From assembly GCA_040756735.1 (NCBI GenBank), contig JBFLYC010000027.1:1-52433 (forward strand): 52,433 nt of DNA, read 5' to 3'. A program made the position numbers and the translations under genes. Shown one piece after another: positions 9,344 through 17,567 of this stretch. The notes beneath the pieces are model-generated. The model did not search any database. It worked only from the letters and a program-made list of their open reading frames with translations, and was not told the origin of the DNA. Source of the stretch: JBFLYC01 sp040756735. GTDB lineage: Bacteria; Bacillota; DSM-16504; Desulfitibacterales; Desulfitibacteraceae. Every line of letters starts with the position of its first letter. Within the stretch, counting starts at the first letter, position 1.

Positions 9344-9825
9344 TGCACTTCCCCTACCTCATTAATAAATTCTTTTACAAGGTCTTCATGCTGGCGGGGA
9401 TCTAGTTGTTGATTAATCACCTTGCCGGCAGCCATCACGGCAAGAACGGCAGCTTCCTGGCGTATGTGTTCCAAGGCCTTTGCCTTTTCACCCCGGATTT
9501 CTCTTTTTGCTTTTTCCAAGGTCTTTTCGGATTCTTCCCTGGCTGCCTTAATCATTTCTTCTCGGGTTTGCTCGCCAATTTGTCTTGCTCTCTCAATTAT
9601 TGCCTGGGACTCTTTTTTGGCTTCACTAATCTGCTGCTGGTATTTTTCCAATAATTCCTGAGCTTCCTTTTGGGCTGCAGCAGCTTTAGCCAGAGAGCCT
9701 TCTATATAATCTTCCCTGTCCTTTAAAATCTTACCGACCGGGCCAAATAGCAATTTATAGAGCACAAAGACTACAATTCCCACGTTGACTGCAGTCAACG
9801 CCACGGTCCAAAAATCAAAATGCAC
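9340..9825 (-). CDS. atpF: Fo ATP synthase subunit b
   Basis: A 161-residue protein with one N-terminal membrane helix (about residues 6-25, VALTAVNVGIVVFVLYKLLF) followed by a long charged, Ala/Glu/Lys-rich coiled coil that forms the peripheral stalk dimer. The start is GTG at 9825 with GAGGGGG upstream. It is separated from atpE by a spacer with a stem-loop and overlaps atpH by four bases. Confidence 0.95.
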   Translation of the reverse strand: MHFDFWTVALTAVNVGIVVFVLYKLLFGPVGKILKDREDYIEGSLAKAAAAQKEAQELLEKYQQQISEAKKESQAIIERARQIGEQTREEMIKAAREESEKTLEKAKREIRGEKAKALEHIRQEAAVLAVMAAGKVINQQLDPRQHEDLVKEFINEVGEVQ

Positions 9826-9859
9826 CCGAGGTTACCCCCTCTCTCGCCTAAATAGTAGG

Positions 9860-9902
9860 TGGGCGAATGTTGCTGCCTTGGGTTTTGGCTCCCATTCGCC
9901 CA
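9860..9902. promoter_or_regulatory. Intercistronic stem-loop between atpE and atpF
   Basis: TGGGCGAATG (9860-9869) pairs perfectly with CATTCGCCCA (9893-9902) around a 23-base loop. It lies just after the atpE stop and before the atpF ribosome-binding site. Intercistronic structures around atpE are known to help set the high c-subunit yield in other bacteria. That role here is inference. Confidence 0.6.
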
Positions 9903-9938
9903 GCATAATTAATATTAACTTAAAAAATTAAGAAGCAT

Positions 9939-10163
9939 CTAGATCTTGGTCCATAAAAGTATTGCAATAACGAAGGAGAATAAGGTTAAAGCCTCGATAA
10001 ATGCCAGTGCAATTAACAGCGTGGTTCTAATGTCACCTGCTGCCTCGGGCTGGCGGGCAATACCCTCCATAGCGCCTGCAGTAGCTTTACCCTGCGCCAG
10101 AGCTGACCCCAGAGCGGGCAGACCAATTGCGATTGCCACTCCTAAAAACATAATTGATTCCAT
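9939..10163 (-). CDS. atpE: Fo ATP synthase subunit c
   Basis: A 74-residue two-helix proteolipid. Helix 1 is Gly/Ala-rich (LGSALAQGKATAGAMEG), the polar loop is ARQPEA, and helix 2 carries the ion-binding Glu in FIEALTLF. Na+-type c subunits combine Gln in helix 1 with Glu-Ser-Thr in helix 2. Here the helix 1 Gln is kept but the residues after Glu are Ala-Leu, so proton use is more likely. I chose the ATG at 10163, ten bases after AAAGGAGG; a TTG at 10184 lies upstream of the ribosome-binding site. Confidence 0.96.
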   Translation of the reverse strand: MESIMFLGVAIAIGLPALGSALAQGKATAGAMEGIARQPEAAGDIRTTLLIALAFIEALTLFSFVIAILLWTKI

Positions 10164-10283
10164 TGATGATGTTCCTCCTTTCAAATTTTACCCCTTTTTC
10201 TAAAACATGCAAAATTACAAGAGTCAGTTTTTAACTACTGACCACTAACCACTGACGACTAACTTCTAATCCATGGGGACGAC

Positions 10284-10366
10284 TACGCCATGGGGACGGT
10301 TTCATCGTCTTCCCTACGGACCTTCGCTGCGCTACGGTGACGCTCGAACCGTCCCCATGGCTCCGC
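10284..10366. repeat. 83-bp MITE-like palindromic element (family D, copy 1)
   Basis: The sequence is bounded by CATGGGGACGGTT and AACCGTCCCCATGG, which are inverted repeats. It matches 19580-19662 over 83 bp with only three differences. The element sits between atpB and atpE, where it lengthens the spacer to about 250 bases together with family-C words at 10212-10270. The termini share the GGGGACGGTT core of family A. No reading frame is present. Confidence 0.85.
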
Positions 10367-10417
10367 CCATGCCCATGGCTCCGCAACTTCTGTCTCCTAA
10401 ATTCTAAATTCCAATTT

Positions 10418-11110
10418 TTAATGTCCCTTTACTGAAGTGGTCAGATAAGTAACTGTCAGCAAGGTAAATACAAAAGCTTGTACAACCCCCATCAATACCC
10501 CCAGCATCATAACCGGAATGGGAATAAAGAGGGGCACCAGGATAAACAAAATTGTTACAGCCACTTTCTCCCCAAACATATTGCCAAATAGACGCAAAGA
10601 CAGAGAAACTGGTTTTACGGCTTCTTCCACCACATTTAAAGGAGCCAGCGCAAGAAAGGGTTGAGCATAGTGGTGCAGGTACCCTTTAATTCCATTGCTG
10701 AAGATGCCTATAACATGGATGGTAATAATAGTGGTTATGGCTAATCCAAAAGTAGTGCTTAAATCAGTAGTCGGCGGAATAATGCCGGGTATGAACCAAA
10801 GCAAATTCATGGTCAGGATGAAAAGAAACAACGATCCTACCAGGGGCAGATACTTGCGTCCCTTTTTGCCCAGGTTTGGTTCCAGCAGGCCATAGAAAAA
10901 TTGAATCATTAATTCCAAAAATGCCTGTTTTTTTGTTTTGGGTTTTGCAGCCAGACCTCTAGTCAGCCAGAAGACAAGACCAAAAAGTACTATCATGGCA
11001 ATCCACTGGTTTACTACAGTAGAATCAATGGGAACAGGGCCGATGTTGAACATATGCTCAGGTGTCATCTTATCCATTATCTTGGACATGGCTTTTACTT
11101 TCTCTGTCAT
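10418..11110 (-). CDS. atpB: Fo ATP synthase subunit a
   Basis: A 230-residue integral membrane protein forming the ion half-channels next to the c ring. The essential Arg lies in SLRLFGNMFGEK (about residue 172), and the last helices (VVQAFVFTLLTVTYL) are complete. ATG follows AAAGGGGGTGAG. It is preceded by atpI and followed, after a repeat-filled spacer, by atpE. Confidence 0.96.
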   Translation of the reverse strand: MTEKVKAMSKIMDKMTPEHMFNIGPVPIDSTVVNQWIAMIVLFGLVFWLTRGLAAKPKTKKQAFLELMIQFFYGLLEPNLGKKGRKYLPLVGSLFLFILTMNLLWFIPGIIPPTTDLSTTFGLAITTIITIHVIGIFSNGIKGYLHHYAQPFLALAPLNVVEEAVKPVSLSLRLFGNMFGEKVAVTILFILVPLFIPIPVMMLGVLMGVVQAFVFTLLTVTYLTTSVKGH

Positions 11111-11283
11111 TTAGCTCACCCCCTTTACGTTAAGCCTTAATAAGCAGCTTTAATTCATAAGTATTTAATGCAAACCTAACACTTATTCAACATATTTAGC
11201 CTATTGTCCTTTATTTTGAATGAAATACACCTCAGATTATAGCCTATTTTTGAGGTTAGAGGAATGTCCCAAATAGTACCGTT

Positions 11284-11664
11284 TTATTGTTTAGTATATC
11301 TCATAATTTTTATAACATCACCAAAATATGTTGCCAGGTGCAGGAATAAGCCGGCCAGGGCGCCTAATACAAACTGTACTCCAACCTGCATTGCTGCTAC
11401 CAGGGCTGCCACGGATATTACCATTCTTAAAAGGTAGCGCATCAGGAAAAGACGGTTTGCTTGCTTGTTTTCCATCTCTTTGCCCTTTTTTAGAGCATCT
11501 GTCATTAACCAGTAATTGAAAATGCCGACAGCTGTACCGGTTGTTATCCCCAATGCCAGCTGTGTGTAGCCGGTGATGAGAGCTACTATGGCTGACGCCA
11601 GTCCTATACCGGCAATCCACCATACCCTTTTATCTTGATGGAAAGGCCCTTCTCCCAAATTCAT
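11284..11664 (-). CDS. atpI: ATP synthase subunit I-like protein
   Basis: A 126-residue membrane protein with about four hydrophobic segments, in the position of atpI at the head of the operon. The family is thought to help c-ring assembly or Mg2+ handling. The sequence is weakly conserved, so the call rests on size, topology and place. A family-B terminal motif (GGAATGTCCC) lies at about 11261-11271 in the spacer before atpB. Confidence 0.8.
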   Translation of the reverse strand: MNLGEGPFHQDKRVWWIAGIGLASAIVALITGYTQLALGITTGTAVGIFNYWLMTDALKKGKEMENKQANRLFLMRYLLRMVISVAALVAAMQVGVQFVLGALAGLFLHLATYFGDVIKIMRYTKQ

Positions 11665-11679
11665 GCCTGATACATCCTC

Positions 11680-11946
11680 TTACTCTTTTTTCTTGCTTGA
11701 GTCAGTATTTGATTCAGCCTTCGTAAGCACCAGCATTTCCTTTACAAATCCATAAAGGGCAAAACTAATCCCCAGGAGAATACCAAGCACCATGAGCCAG
11801 GGTTCAGTACCAAATTTCTGGTCAAGGAGCCTGCCCCCATAAAAACCTAAAAAACTCCATATGATAAATCCAATTCCCAGGGATACGGCCATATGGCCTA
11901 ATCTAATGCTTTTAAACAAGTCCCTGTTATTTTTATCTTTATCCAT
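11680..11946 (-). CDS. atpZ: AtpZ/AtpI-family small membrane protein
   Basis: An 88-residue protein with two membrane helices (about residues 18-38 and 47-70) separated by GGRLLDQKFGTEPW, and charged ends. This matches the small AtpZ proteins encoded ahead of atpI and proposed to act with AtpI in Mg2+/Ca2+ transport or assembly. It is the first gene of the operon; its start lies about 70 bases after the predicted transcription start. Confidence 0.85.
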   Translation of the reverse strand: MDKDKNNRDLFKSIRLGHMAVSLGIGFIIWSFLGFYGGRLLDQKFGTEPWLMVLGILLGISFALYGFVKEMLVLTKAESNTDSSKKKE

Positions 11947-12023
11947 CTTTTATCTTACTCTCTTATTTGCATGTGTCAAATAGTAAGAATATTAGTCATT
12001 TATAACTGATTGCTATAAATATG

Positions 12024-12054
12024 ATTATAAACTTTGATGTGAATTTTGTCACAT
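12024..12054 (-). promoter_or_regulatory. Predicted atp operon promoter with CRP/FNR-like operator
   Basis: On the minus strand GTGACA (12052-12047) and TATAAT (12029-12024) are 17 bases apart, a good sigma-A promoter. The -35 box lies inside an 18-bp perfect palindrome, ATGTGACAAAATTCACAT (12037-12054), which contains TGTGA-N6-TCACA, the classic CRP/FNR-family half-site arrangement. Binding there would block RNA polymerase, so repression is the simplest reading. The rest of 11947-12162 is AT-rich without a gene. Confidence 0.65.
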
Positions 12055-12162
12055 GTTTTTAATATTCGTTTTAATTTTTAGGATTCCTTCCAAAAAAACT
12101 AATAACATACATTGATTTTTGGTATTGTTCAAAAAAAATCTTAAAAAATCTTTTTTTATTGC

Positions 12163-13266
12163 TCAAAAGAAATCTTTGATGGCTTTGACTATCCTGATGC
12201 TCGCCTTCCCATCGCCATATGGGTTAACAGCCCTGGCCATGGATTGATAAAGCTGTTGATCCAAGAGCAGCGCCGTTGTCTCTTCAATAATCTTACGCTT
12301 ATCTGTGCCAACAAGTTTCACTGTGCCAGCTTCTACAGCCTCCGGCCGCTCTGTGATTTCTCGAAGAACCAGTACCGGTTTGCCAAGAGAAGGGGCTTCC
12401 TCCTGGAGTCCTCCTGAATCGGTTAAAACCAGTGTACAGCGGTTCATCAAGGTTACAAGGGGAAGGTATTCCAGTGGTTCTATTAAATGTATGCAGTCGT
12501 ACCCGCCTAAAATTTCATGGGCAGGCGTGGCAACCACCGGATTCTTGTGTACCGGAAAAACCAGTTCAGTATTGGGACACTGCAAAACAATCTCTTTTAC
12601 AGCCTGAAAAATATTGTTTAAAGGTTCACCCCAGTTTTCCCTCCGGTGAGCTGTTAAAAGAATAATGCTTTTATTCCAGTCCACTGAAGGAAGAAGCTGT
12701 TCAATAGGGTATTGCTTTTTTGCTGTGGCCAGCAGGGCATCTATCACCGTGTTTCCAGTCACATGGATTTTTTGGGGGTTGACATTTTCCTTAATGAGGT
12801 TTTCTCTTGCATGAGCAGTGGGCGCAAAGTGCAAGTCCGCAAGGGCCCCGGTAAGCCGCCGGTTCATTTCCTCCGGGTAGGGTGAGTACTTGTTCTTTGT
12901 CCTGAGGCCTGCTTCCACATGACCAACAGCCACCTGTTGGTAGTAGGCCGCCAGGGAGGCTGCCAGGGTGGTTGTCGTATCCCCATGAACAAGGAGGATC
13001 TGGGGCTTTTCTTTGCTAATGATATCTTCAAGGCCTGCAAGGGCACGGGTTGTGATGCCGGTCAAAGTCTGGCCGGCCTGCATGATATCCAGGTCATAGT
13101 CAGGGGTAATCTCAAATAATGAAAGGACCTGGTCCAGCATCTCCCTGTGCTGCGCGGTGACCACAACCTTGCTTTCTATTTGTCTCTCTTCACTTAAAAG
13201 CTTGACCAGGGGGGCCATCTTGATGGCTTCCGGTCTGGTCCCAAATACGCTTAAAACCTTAATCAC
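12163..13266 (-). CDS. wecB: UDP-N-acetylglucosamine 2-epimerase (non-hydrolysing)
   Basis: The enzyme interconverts UDP-GlcNAc and UDP-ManNAc for wall-polymer or capsule synthesis in the cytosol. Diagnostic segments are FGTRPEAIKMAPL, HGDTTTTLAASLA, GHVEAGLRT, PEEMNRR and TDSGGLQEEAPSLGKP, in family order over 367 residues. The GTG at 13266 gives the usual short N-terminus MIKVLSVFGTRPE and has AAGGGTGAG upstream; the in-frame GTG at 13275 falls inside that site. In Bacillus mnaA also lies just upstream of the atp operon, so the position is ancestral. Confidence 0.93.
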   Translation of the reverse strand: MIKVLSVFGTRPEAIKMAPLVKLLSEERQIESKVVVTAQHREMLDQVLSLFEITPDYDLDIMQAGQTLTGITTRALAGLEDIISKEKPQILLVHGDTTTTLAASLAAYYQQVAVGHVEAGLRTKNKYSPYPEEMNRRLTGALADLHFAPTAHARENLIKENVNPQKIHVTGNTVIDALLATAKKQYPIEQLLPSVDWNKSIILLTAHRRENWGEPLNNIFQAVKEIVLQCPNTELVFPVHKNPVVATPAHEILGGYDCIHLIEPLEYLPLVTLMNRCTLVLTDSGGLQEEAPSLGKPVLVLREITERPEAVEAGTVKLVGTDKRKIIEETTALLLDQQLYQSMARAVNPYGDGKASIRIVKAIKDFF

Positions 13267-13280
13267 ACAACTCACCCTTT

Positions 13281-13937
13281 TTAATAATAACCCTTTGCTT
13301 TTAATTTCTCCAAATGTTTGGCTAAAATACCATCTATGGGCAGATTATACTTGTTCTCCAGGATGTAAAGCATGGTGAAACAGCACTGGGCAATATCCAG
13401 CAGCTCCAGGGCGCTTTCTTTGAGCAGGGTTTTCTCGTCAAGGCTGCGGCAGAGCTTTTCCCCGCTCCGACCTGCCTTCTTGCCCAGGATTTGTGTAAGC
13501 TCCCCGATTTCTTCCTGTATTTTGCAGACTGTTTTCAGCAGAGTAACTTGTGGAATATCCAGCCTGGGCAGTTTCAAGTACTTGTAATAACCGTTTGTTT
13601 CTATATAATACCTCAACTGGCGATTAAACAGGTAGCCTTTTTCTTTGAGTTTTTCCAGGTGCCCTTCCACCATCTCTCCAGGATCAATCCCATATGTGTC
13701 TTCCAATACAAAAATCATGGTCACACAGGTTTGGGCCACATCCAGCAGTTCTTCAGCCACGGTAATCAATTGCGGGCCTGTTTGCCCAAATGCTGCGTTC
13801 TCTTCACTTGCCTCAAACAACAAAACAGCCCGGGCCAGCTCCCCGGATTCTTCCATGATCTTTAACAAGGTTGAATCCATAGTAGGAGTGAGCAGGCCCA
13901 AGCGCGGTAGTTTAATGGTCTTCTGCGTCAAGTTCAA
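13281..13937 (-). CDS. Tandem MazG-like nucleotide pyrophosphohydrolase domain protein
   Basis: The 218-residue protein is an internal duplication. Residues ~9-103 and ~121-218 align throughout, each starting (K)LPRL and ending HLEKLK(E/A)KGY. Each half keeps the all-alpha NTP pyrophosphatase metal motifs: EExxE at E29-E33 with ExxD at E63-D66, and EExxE at E142-E146 with ExxD at E178-D181. Both halves therefore look catalytically competent. The family hydrolyses NTPs or dNTPs to monophosphates (house-cleaning); the substrate here is unknown. Start codon is TTG with GGGGG upstream. It ends five bases before the in-frame upstream GTG of wecB, so the two are co-transcribed. Confidence 0.75.
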   Translation of the reverse strand: MNLTQKTIKLPRLGLLTPTMDSTLLKIMEESGELARAVLLFEASEENAAFGQTGPQLITVAEELLDVAQTCVTMIFVLEDTYGIDPGEMVEGHLEKLKEKGYLFNRQLRYYIETNGYYKYLKLPRLDIPQVTLLKTVCKIQEEIGELTQILGKKAGRSGEKLCRSLDEKTLLKESALELLDIAQCCFTMLYILENKYNLPIDGILAKHLEKLKAKGYY

Positions 13938-14009
13938 GATCTTTGCCCCCTAAAAACAACAACCTTACTAGTTATTCTACCATAATTCGCCTGTTTTTGA
14001 TAAATATTT

Positions 14010-14234
14010 TTAGCCGCCGCCAACTGGCGGGAATAAGCCCAGGGTATCCCCTTCAGACAAAACAGCATCTAGTTCGGCAGATTTACCGTTAATCATGGCA
14101 ATGGCTACTTCAGCAGGGTCTATGGCCAGCTTTTCCACAACATTAAGTATGGTGGACCCTTCAGGAAATTCCATCTTTTCTGCGGTAAACCTTCCCTGTC
14201 TAAAGGTAGCAAAAAGCTTTACCTGTATTTCCAT
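14010..14234 (-). CDS. MoaD/ThiS-family sulfur carrier protein
   Basis: A 74-residue ubiquitin-like protein starting MEIQVKLFATFR and ending FPPVGGG, with the C-terminal Gly-Gly needed for adenylation and thiocarboxylation. It probably supplies sulfur for the pterin dithiolene of the tungsten cofactor used by the aldehyde oxidoreductase two genes upstream. MoaD-like genes are regularly found beside such enzymes. The C-terminal extra Gly is minor. Confidence 0.88.
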   Translation of the reverse strand: MEIQVKLFATFRQGRFTAEKMEFPEGSTILNVVEKLAIDPAEVAIAMINGKSAELDAVLSEGDTLGLFPPVGGG

Positions 14235-14279
14235 GCAATCATCCTTTCATCTTATGTTCTATGCCCTTTCTCCCCTTTA

Positions 14280-15386
14280 TTAAGGACAGAAAATAATGCC
14301 CCTGGCCCACAAACAGTCGCCGCATGCAGGAGAATATCCCATACAGTCGAGCTCGCTGTCGGCCGCCAAATCACACCCATCCACCAGATCACAATCTGTA
14401 CAAGATGGATACATGTTATATTTGACAAAATATCTGAATTTCATGTACTCGGGGGATTGCCAAATGTCTTCCAGTGTCATATCTTTAATATTCCCAAAGG
14501 ATTTTTTAATCAGTCTTTTCTTTCTGCCAAAAACAACTTCCTGGCAGGGATGAAGCAGCCTGTAGCAGGGACTGACCTCGCCATCCCAACTGATTACCGT
14601 GGAATAATTATCTATAAACCTGCAGGACCTGTCTGTCTTGAGCACATTTTGCGGACGCATAATCTTAATTCCTTTGGCATGGCCTGTATTATAAGCCATG
14701 TGGAAGTACTTTTCTGCTTCAGGGACTAAAGTGTCGCCATATAAAATCTCCTGGGCGTTTTCCTCACTTACAGGAATCAAATGGGTTACATATATGGCGC
14801 TCACCCCTATCTCAGCAGCCCTGCGCACCACTTGAGGCAGGGATCTGAAATTGGTTTTCATTGCTACAAACTCCCAGGATAATCGCGGAAAGGCCTGCTT
14901 CCTTGCTTTTTTTAATGATACCATATTCTTTTGCTTTTCTAAAATGGCAGAAAGTTCTGTACTTCTGATATTTTGGAAGTCAGCTTCGCTGCTGCTGTCA
15001 ACAGAGACAATGACTTCCTGTACATTTGCCGAAAGTAAGGTTTGGATCAGCTGATTCTCCAGGAGTGTTCCATTTGTAGTCAAGGCCAGAGGGATCCCTG
15101 TTTTCTGCAATTCCTTCATAATTTTTATAAACTGGGGGTGATAAGTAGGCTCTCCGATACCGCCAAGGACAATTTTTTCAAGCTTGGGGAAAACTTTCAG
15201 GTGGTCAATAATCCGCTGGACCATATCCAGGGCCATATATCCAATTTCCTGCTCCCAGACCTGCCTGTAGCACATTTTGCATTTCAAGTTGCAGCGATTG
15301 GTGATCTCCAGGTAAAGTTTTCTCAGGTTGTTTTGGGGGTTCAGTTTTACCTCAAATTCTTCACCCTGTCTAATAACATATGTCAA
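14280..15386 (-). CDS. Radical SAM/SPASM protein, probable tungsten-oxidoreductase maturase
   Basis: The core contains CNLKCKMC, a CxxxCxxC [4Fe-4S] cluster motif that binds S-adenosylmethionine (about residues 32-39 from my start), followed by a TIM-barrel region. The C-terminus has a Cys-rich SPASM-like region (CTDCDLVDGCD, CMGYSPACGDC) for auxiliary clusters. Proteins of this type adjoin W-dependent aldehyde oxidoreductases and are named as their radical SAM maturases. The open frame extends to 15533, but that extension reads through a family-B repeat. I therefore prefer the TTG at 15386 (368 aa), with modest certainty. It lies between the aldehyde oxidoreductase and moaD-like genes. Confidence 0.82.
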   Translation of the reverse strand: MTYVIRQGEEFEVKLNPQNNLRKLYLEITNRCNLKCKMCYRQVWEQEIGYMALDMVQRIIDHLKVFPKLEKIVLGGIGEPTYHPQFIKIMKELQKTGIPLALTTNGTLLENQLIQTLLSANVQEVIVSVDSSSEADFQNIRSTELSAILEKQKNMVSLKKARKQAFPRLSWEFVAMKTNFRSLPQVVRRAAEIGVSAIYVTHLIPVSEENAQEILYGDTLVPEAEKYFHMAYNTGHAKGIKIMRPQNVLKTDRSCRFIDNYSTVISWDGEVSPCYRLLHPCQEVVFGRKKRLIKKSFGNIKDMTLEDIWQSPEYMKFRYFVKYNMYPSCTDCDLVDGCDLAADSELDCMGYSPACGDCLWARGIIFCP

Positions 15387-15447
15387 AAACAGCACCTGCC
15401 TTAGATAAAGGACTTCCCCTCTATGAAGGGAAGTCCTGTGATAATGA

Positions 15448-15512
15448 AAGGGGACACACCTCATATCAGGTATTCCTATGCAGTTGAGGAATGTCCCTAA
15501 ATATAATCTAAG
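15448..15512. repeat. Family-B palindromic element (GGGGACAC...GTCCC)
   Basis: GGGGACACACCTCA and TGAGGAATGTCCC are imperfect inverted termini around about 35 bases. Related elements occur at 37405-37505 and 41968-42056. It lies in the spacer between the aldehyde oxidoreductase and the radical SAM gene. Confidence 0.7.
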
Positions 15513-15542
15513 GGATACAACGAAGTCCCCCAATATATATTG

Positions 15543-17372
15543 TTACGCTAGTTTAAACCTGGGAAGCTTTTCTACTGCTAATCCAAGTTCGGCCAGTTTT
15601 TCCTCGGTAGGCACCCCTTCTTCATCCCAGCCTCTTATTTTGTAGTACTCGGGAAGCGCTTCAGCCAGTTTGTTGACATGTCCCTGAGAAGGTCCTTCGG
15701 GAATAGGTTCTTCCAGCAAACGTTTTGGCAAGGTATCATCTGCCTTGGTATAACCATTTGCCAGGTTGAAGATTTTTTCAACATTCCAGACCCTGTCTCC
15801 AACTTTCATTAGATCTGCGCCAGTAATTTCTTCTCCGGTGGCTGCGCTGAACATAGCTGCGTAATCGTCAGCTCCCAGGGCAAAGGATGTGAATATACAC
15901 AGACCCAAGGAGTCAATGGCTGCAAACAGATCCTGGAAAAGCTTAGCCCAGCTTGCCTTGCCTTCCATGGTAAAACGATCAAGCTTTTCGGGTATTCCTG
16001 CAATTTCCGGCGCGACCAGATAGCCCCTAACATGGCAGCCTCCCCTGTTAGCAGTGGCATACTGGAGGCCCATCCCCTGGATAGCCCTTGGGTCATAGGC
16101 AGGCATATCCTGTTTTTTAACTGACATGGAAAGTTCAGGTACCCCGTAGCTTTCAGTCAGACGGTAGCTGCCCCATGCAAGTTTAGCGCCTAGTCCCTCG
16201 GATAATCCCATGGCTTTAGTGTAGTACTGAATGGCTTCACTGCTGCCAAACTTCAACTCAGGACCACCGGCCAATTCTTCTTCCTTAATATATCCTTTTT
16301 CATAAAGTTCCATTGCTGCAGCAATTGTACAACCGGCAGCAATTGTATCCAGGCCATATTCATTGCAGAAATAGTTAGCTTTGATAATAGCACCCAGGTC
16401 ATCAACACCGCAGTCAGCGCCGTAAGCCCAGATGGTCTCATATTCCGGCCCGCCGCCTTCAACATCATCAACCTTGCAGTATCTGCCGCAGGCTATTGGA
16501 CAGCGATAGCAGGGGTCTTTCTTAACTAAATATTTTTCTGCCAGGGTTTCACCACTGGTCTTCTCAGCAGTCGGGAAATAAGCTTGCTGGAAGTTATTAG
16601 TTGGATATACGCCGCTCTCATTGATTACGTTTACAAGAAGAGCGGTACCATAGGTCGGCAGGCCCTGGCCTGTCAAGCCGTTCTCTCTAATCTTCTTGGT
16701 TGTATTGCTTAATACTTCTTTTACCTTGTCAGGATCAGCCAGTTCAACTTTGCTGCTGCCCTTGACCACTACAGCCTTTAGGTTTTTCGAACCCATGACA
16801 GCGCCAACGCCGGTCCTGCCTGCAGCTCTAAAAAGGTCATTCATCACACAAGCATTTAGTGAGAGTTTTTCTCCGGCAGGTCCAATACACATTACCTTGG
16901 CCTTGGGATCGCCAAACTCTTCAAGGAGTGTTTTAGTGGTCTCGCTGGTTACCTTGCCCCATACATTTTCTGCAGAGCGAAGCTCAACCTCATCGTCCTT
17001 GATAAAAATGGCAGTTGGCTTGTCTGCCTTGCCTTCAACTACCAGCATATCGTATCCGGCAAATTTTAGCTCTGGTCCCCAATAACCTCCGGAGTTTGAA
17101 GAAGCAATGGTATTGTTCAGGGGAGACTTGGTAACAACCATGTACCTGGAACCGGTTGGTACAGGTGCACCTGTCAAAGGTCCTGTTGCGAAAAAAATTT
17201 TATTGTCTGGTCCTAGGGGGTCAACATCATGTGCAATTTCTTCTGACAGCATCATACCTGCCAAACCGCGGCCGCCAAAGAATTTTTTGGCTTTTGCCAG
17301 GTCTAAGTCTTCTTTGCTGATTTCACCAGATGATAGGTTAACTCTTAAAATTTTCCCTACATAGCCAGCCAT
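15543..17372 (-). CDS. aor: Tungsten-containing aldehyde:ferredoxin oxidoreductase
   Basis: A 609-residue cytosolic enzyme that oxidises aldehydes to acids with ferredoxin, or the reverse, using a tungsten-bispterin and one [4Fe-4S] cluster. The N-terminus MAGYVGKILRVNLSSGEI and FFGGRGLAGMML are characteristic. Cluster ligands are in CYRCPIAC (CxxCxxxC), with the distal Cys in DSLGLCIF. Length matches the archaeal enzymes. I chose the ATG at 17372, eight bases after AAGGAGG; the frame extends upstream without a ribosome-binding site. A sigma-54 promoter and the activator gene lie directly upstream, so expression is probably inducible. Confidence 0.95.
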   Translation of the reverse strand: MAGYVGKILRVNLSSGEISKEDLDLAKAKKFFGGRGLAGMMLSEEIAHDVDPLGPDNKIFFATGPLTGAPVPTGSRYMVVTKSPLNNTIASSNSGGYWGPELKFAGYDMLVVEGKADKPTAIFIKDDEVELRSAENVWGKVTSETTKTLLEEFGDPKAKVMCIGPAGEKLSLNACVMNDLFRAAGRTGVGAVMGSKNLKAVVVKGSSKVELADPDKVKEVLSNTTKKIRENGLTGQGLPTYGTALLVNVINESGVYPTNNFQQAYFPTAEKTSGETLAEKYLVKKDPCYRCPIACGRYCKVDDVEGGGPEYETIWAYGADCGVDDLGAIIKANYFCNEYGLDTIAAGCTIAAAMELYEKGYIKEEELAGGPELKFGSSEAIQYYTKAMGLSEGLGAKLAWGSYRLTESYGVPELSMSVKKQDMPAYDPRAIQGMGLQYATANRGGCHVRGYLVAPEIAGIPEKLDRFTMEGKASWAKLFQDLFAAIDSLGLCIFTSFALGADDYAAMFSAATGEEITGADLMKVGDRVWNVEKIFNLANGYTKADDTLPKRLLEEPIPEGPSQGHVNKLAEALPEYYKIRGWDEEGVPTEEKLAELGLAVEKLPRFKLA

Positions 17373-17421
17373 AAAAAAACCTCCTTGATTTATTTGAAAT
17401 TTATCTCTTGCTAGTAAACAA

Positions 17422-17436
17422 GCAAATATCATGCCA
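17422..17436 (-). promoter_or_regulatory. Sigma-54 (-24/-12) promoter of the aldehyde oxidoreductase operon
   Basis: The minus strand reads TGGCATGATATTTGC. GG and GC are separated by exactly 10 bases, matching the TGGCAC-N5-TTGC consensus with one mismatch. It lies about 50 bases before the start codon of the oxidoreductase and downstream of a sigma-54 activator gene. Confidence 0.8.
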
Positions 17437-17495
17437 AAAAATAAACCCTAAGGATAGGGCCTTAACCTAAAGAGTTTAAGGGAATGTCATGGAAA

Positions 17496-17567
17496 TCGCT
17501 CCATTTCGGAACGCAAAATTGCAATTAGACTGTCACATTATAGAACATTGTCCTGTTTCGGAACAAT
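17496..17567. promoter_or_regulatory. Two candidate activator-binding dyads
   Basis: The word TTTCGGAAC occurs at 17504-17512 and 17556-17564, 52 bases apart or about five helical turns. Each copy is the right half of an imperfect inverted repeat: CGCTCC-N5-GGAACG and TTGTCC-N6-GGAACAA. They sit roughly 60-130 bases upstream of the -24 element, the usual range for enhancer-binding activators. The distal one overlaps the last codons of the activator gene. Assignment to that activator is inference. Confidence 0.5.

Noticed and set aside
15387..15533. Longer N-terminus of the radical SAM protein
   Set aside because: The extra 49 codons read through a family-B repeat and have no ribosome-binding site at their start.
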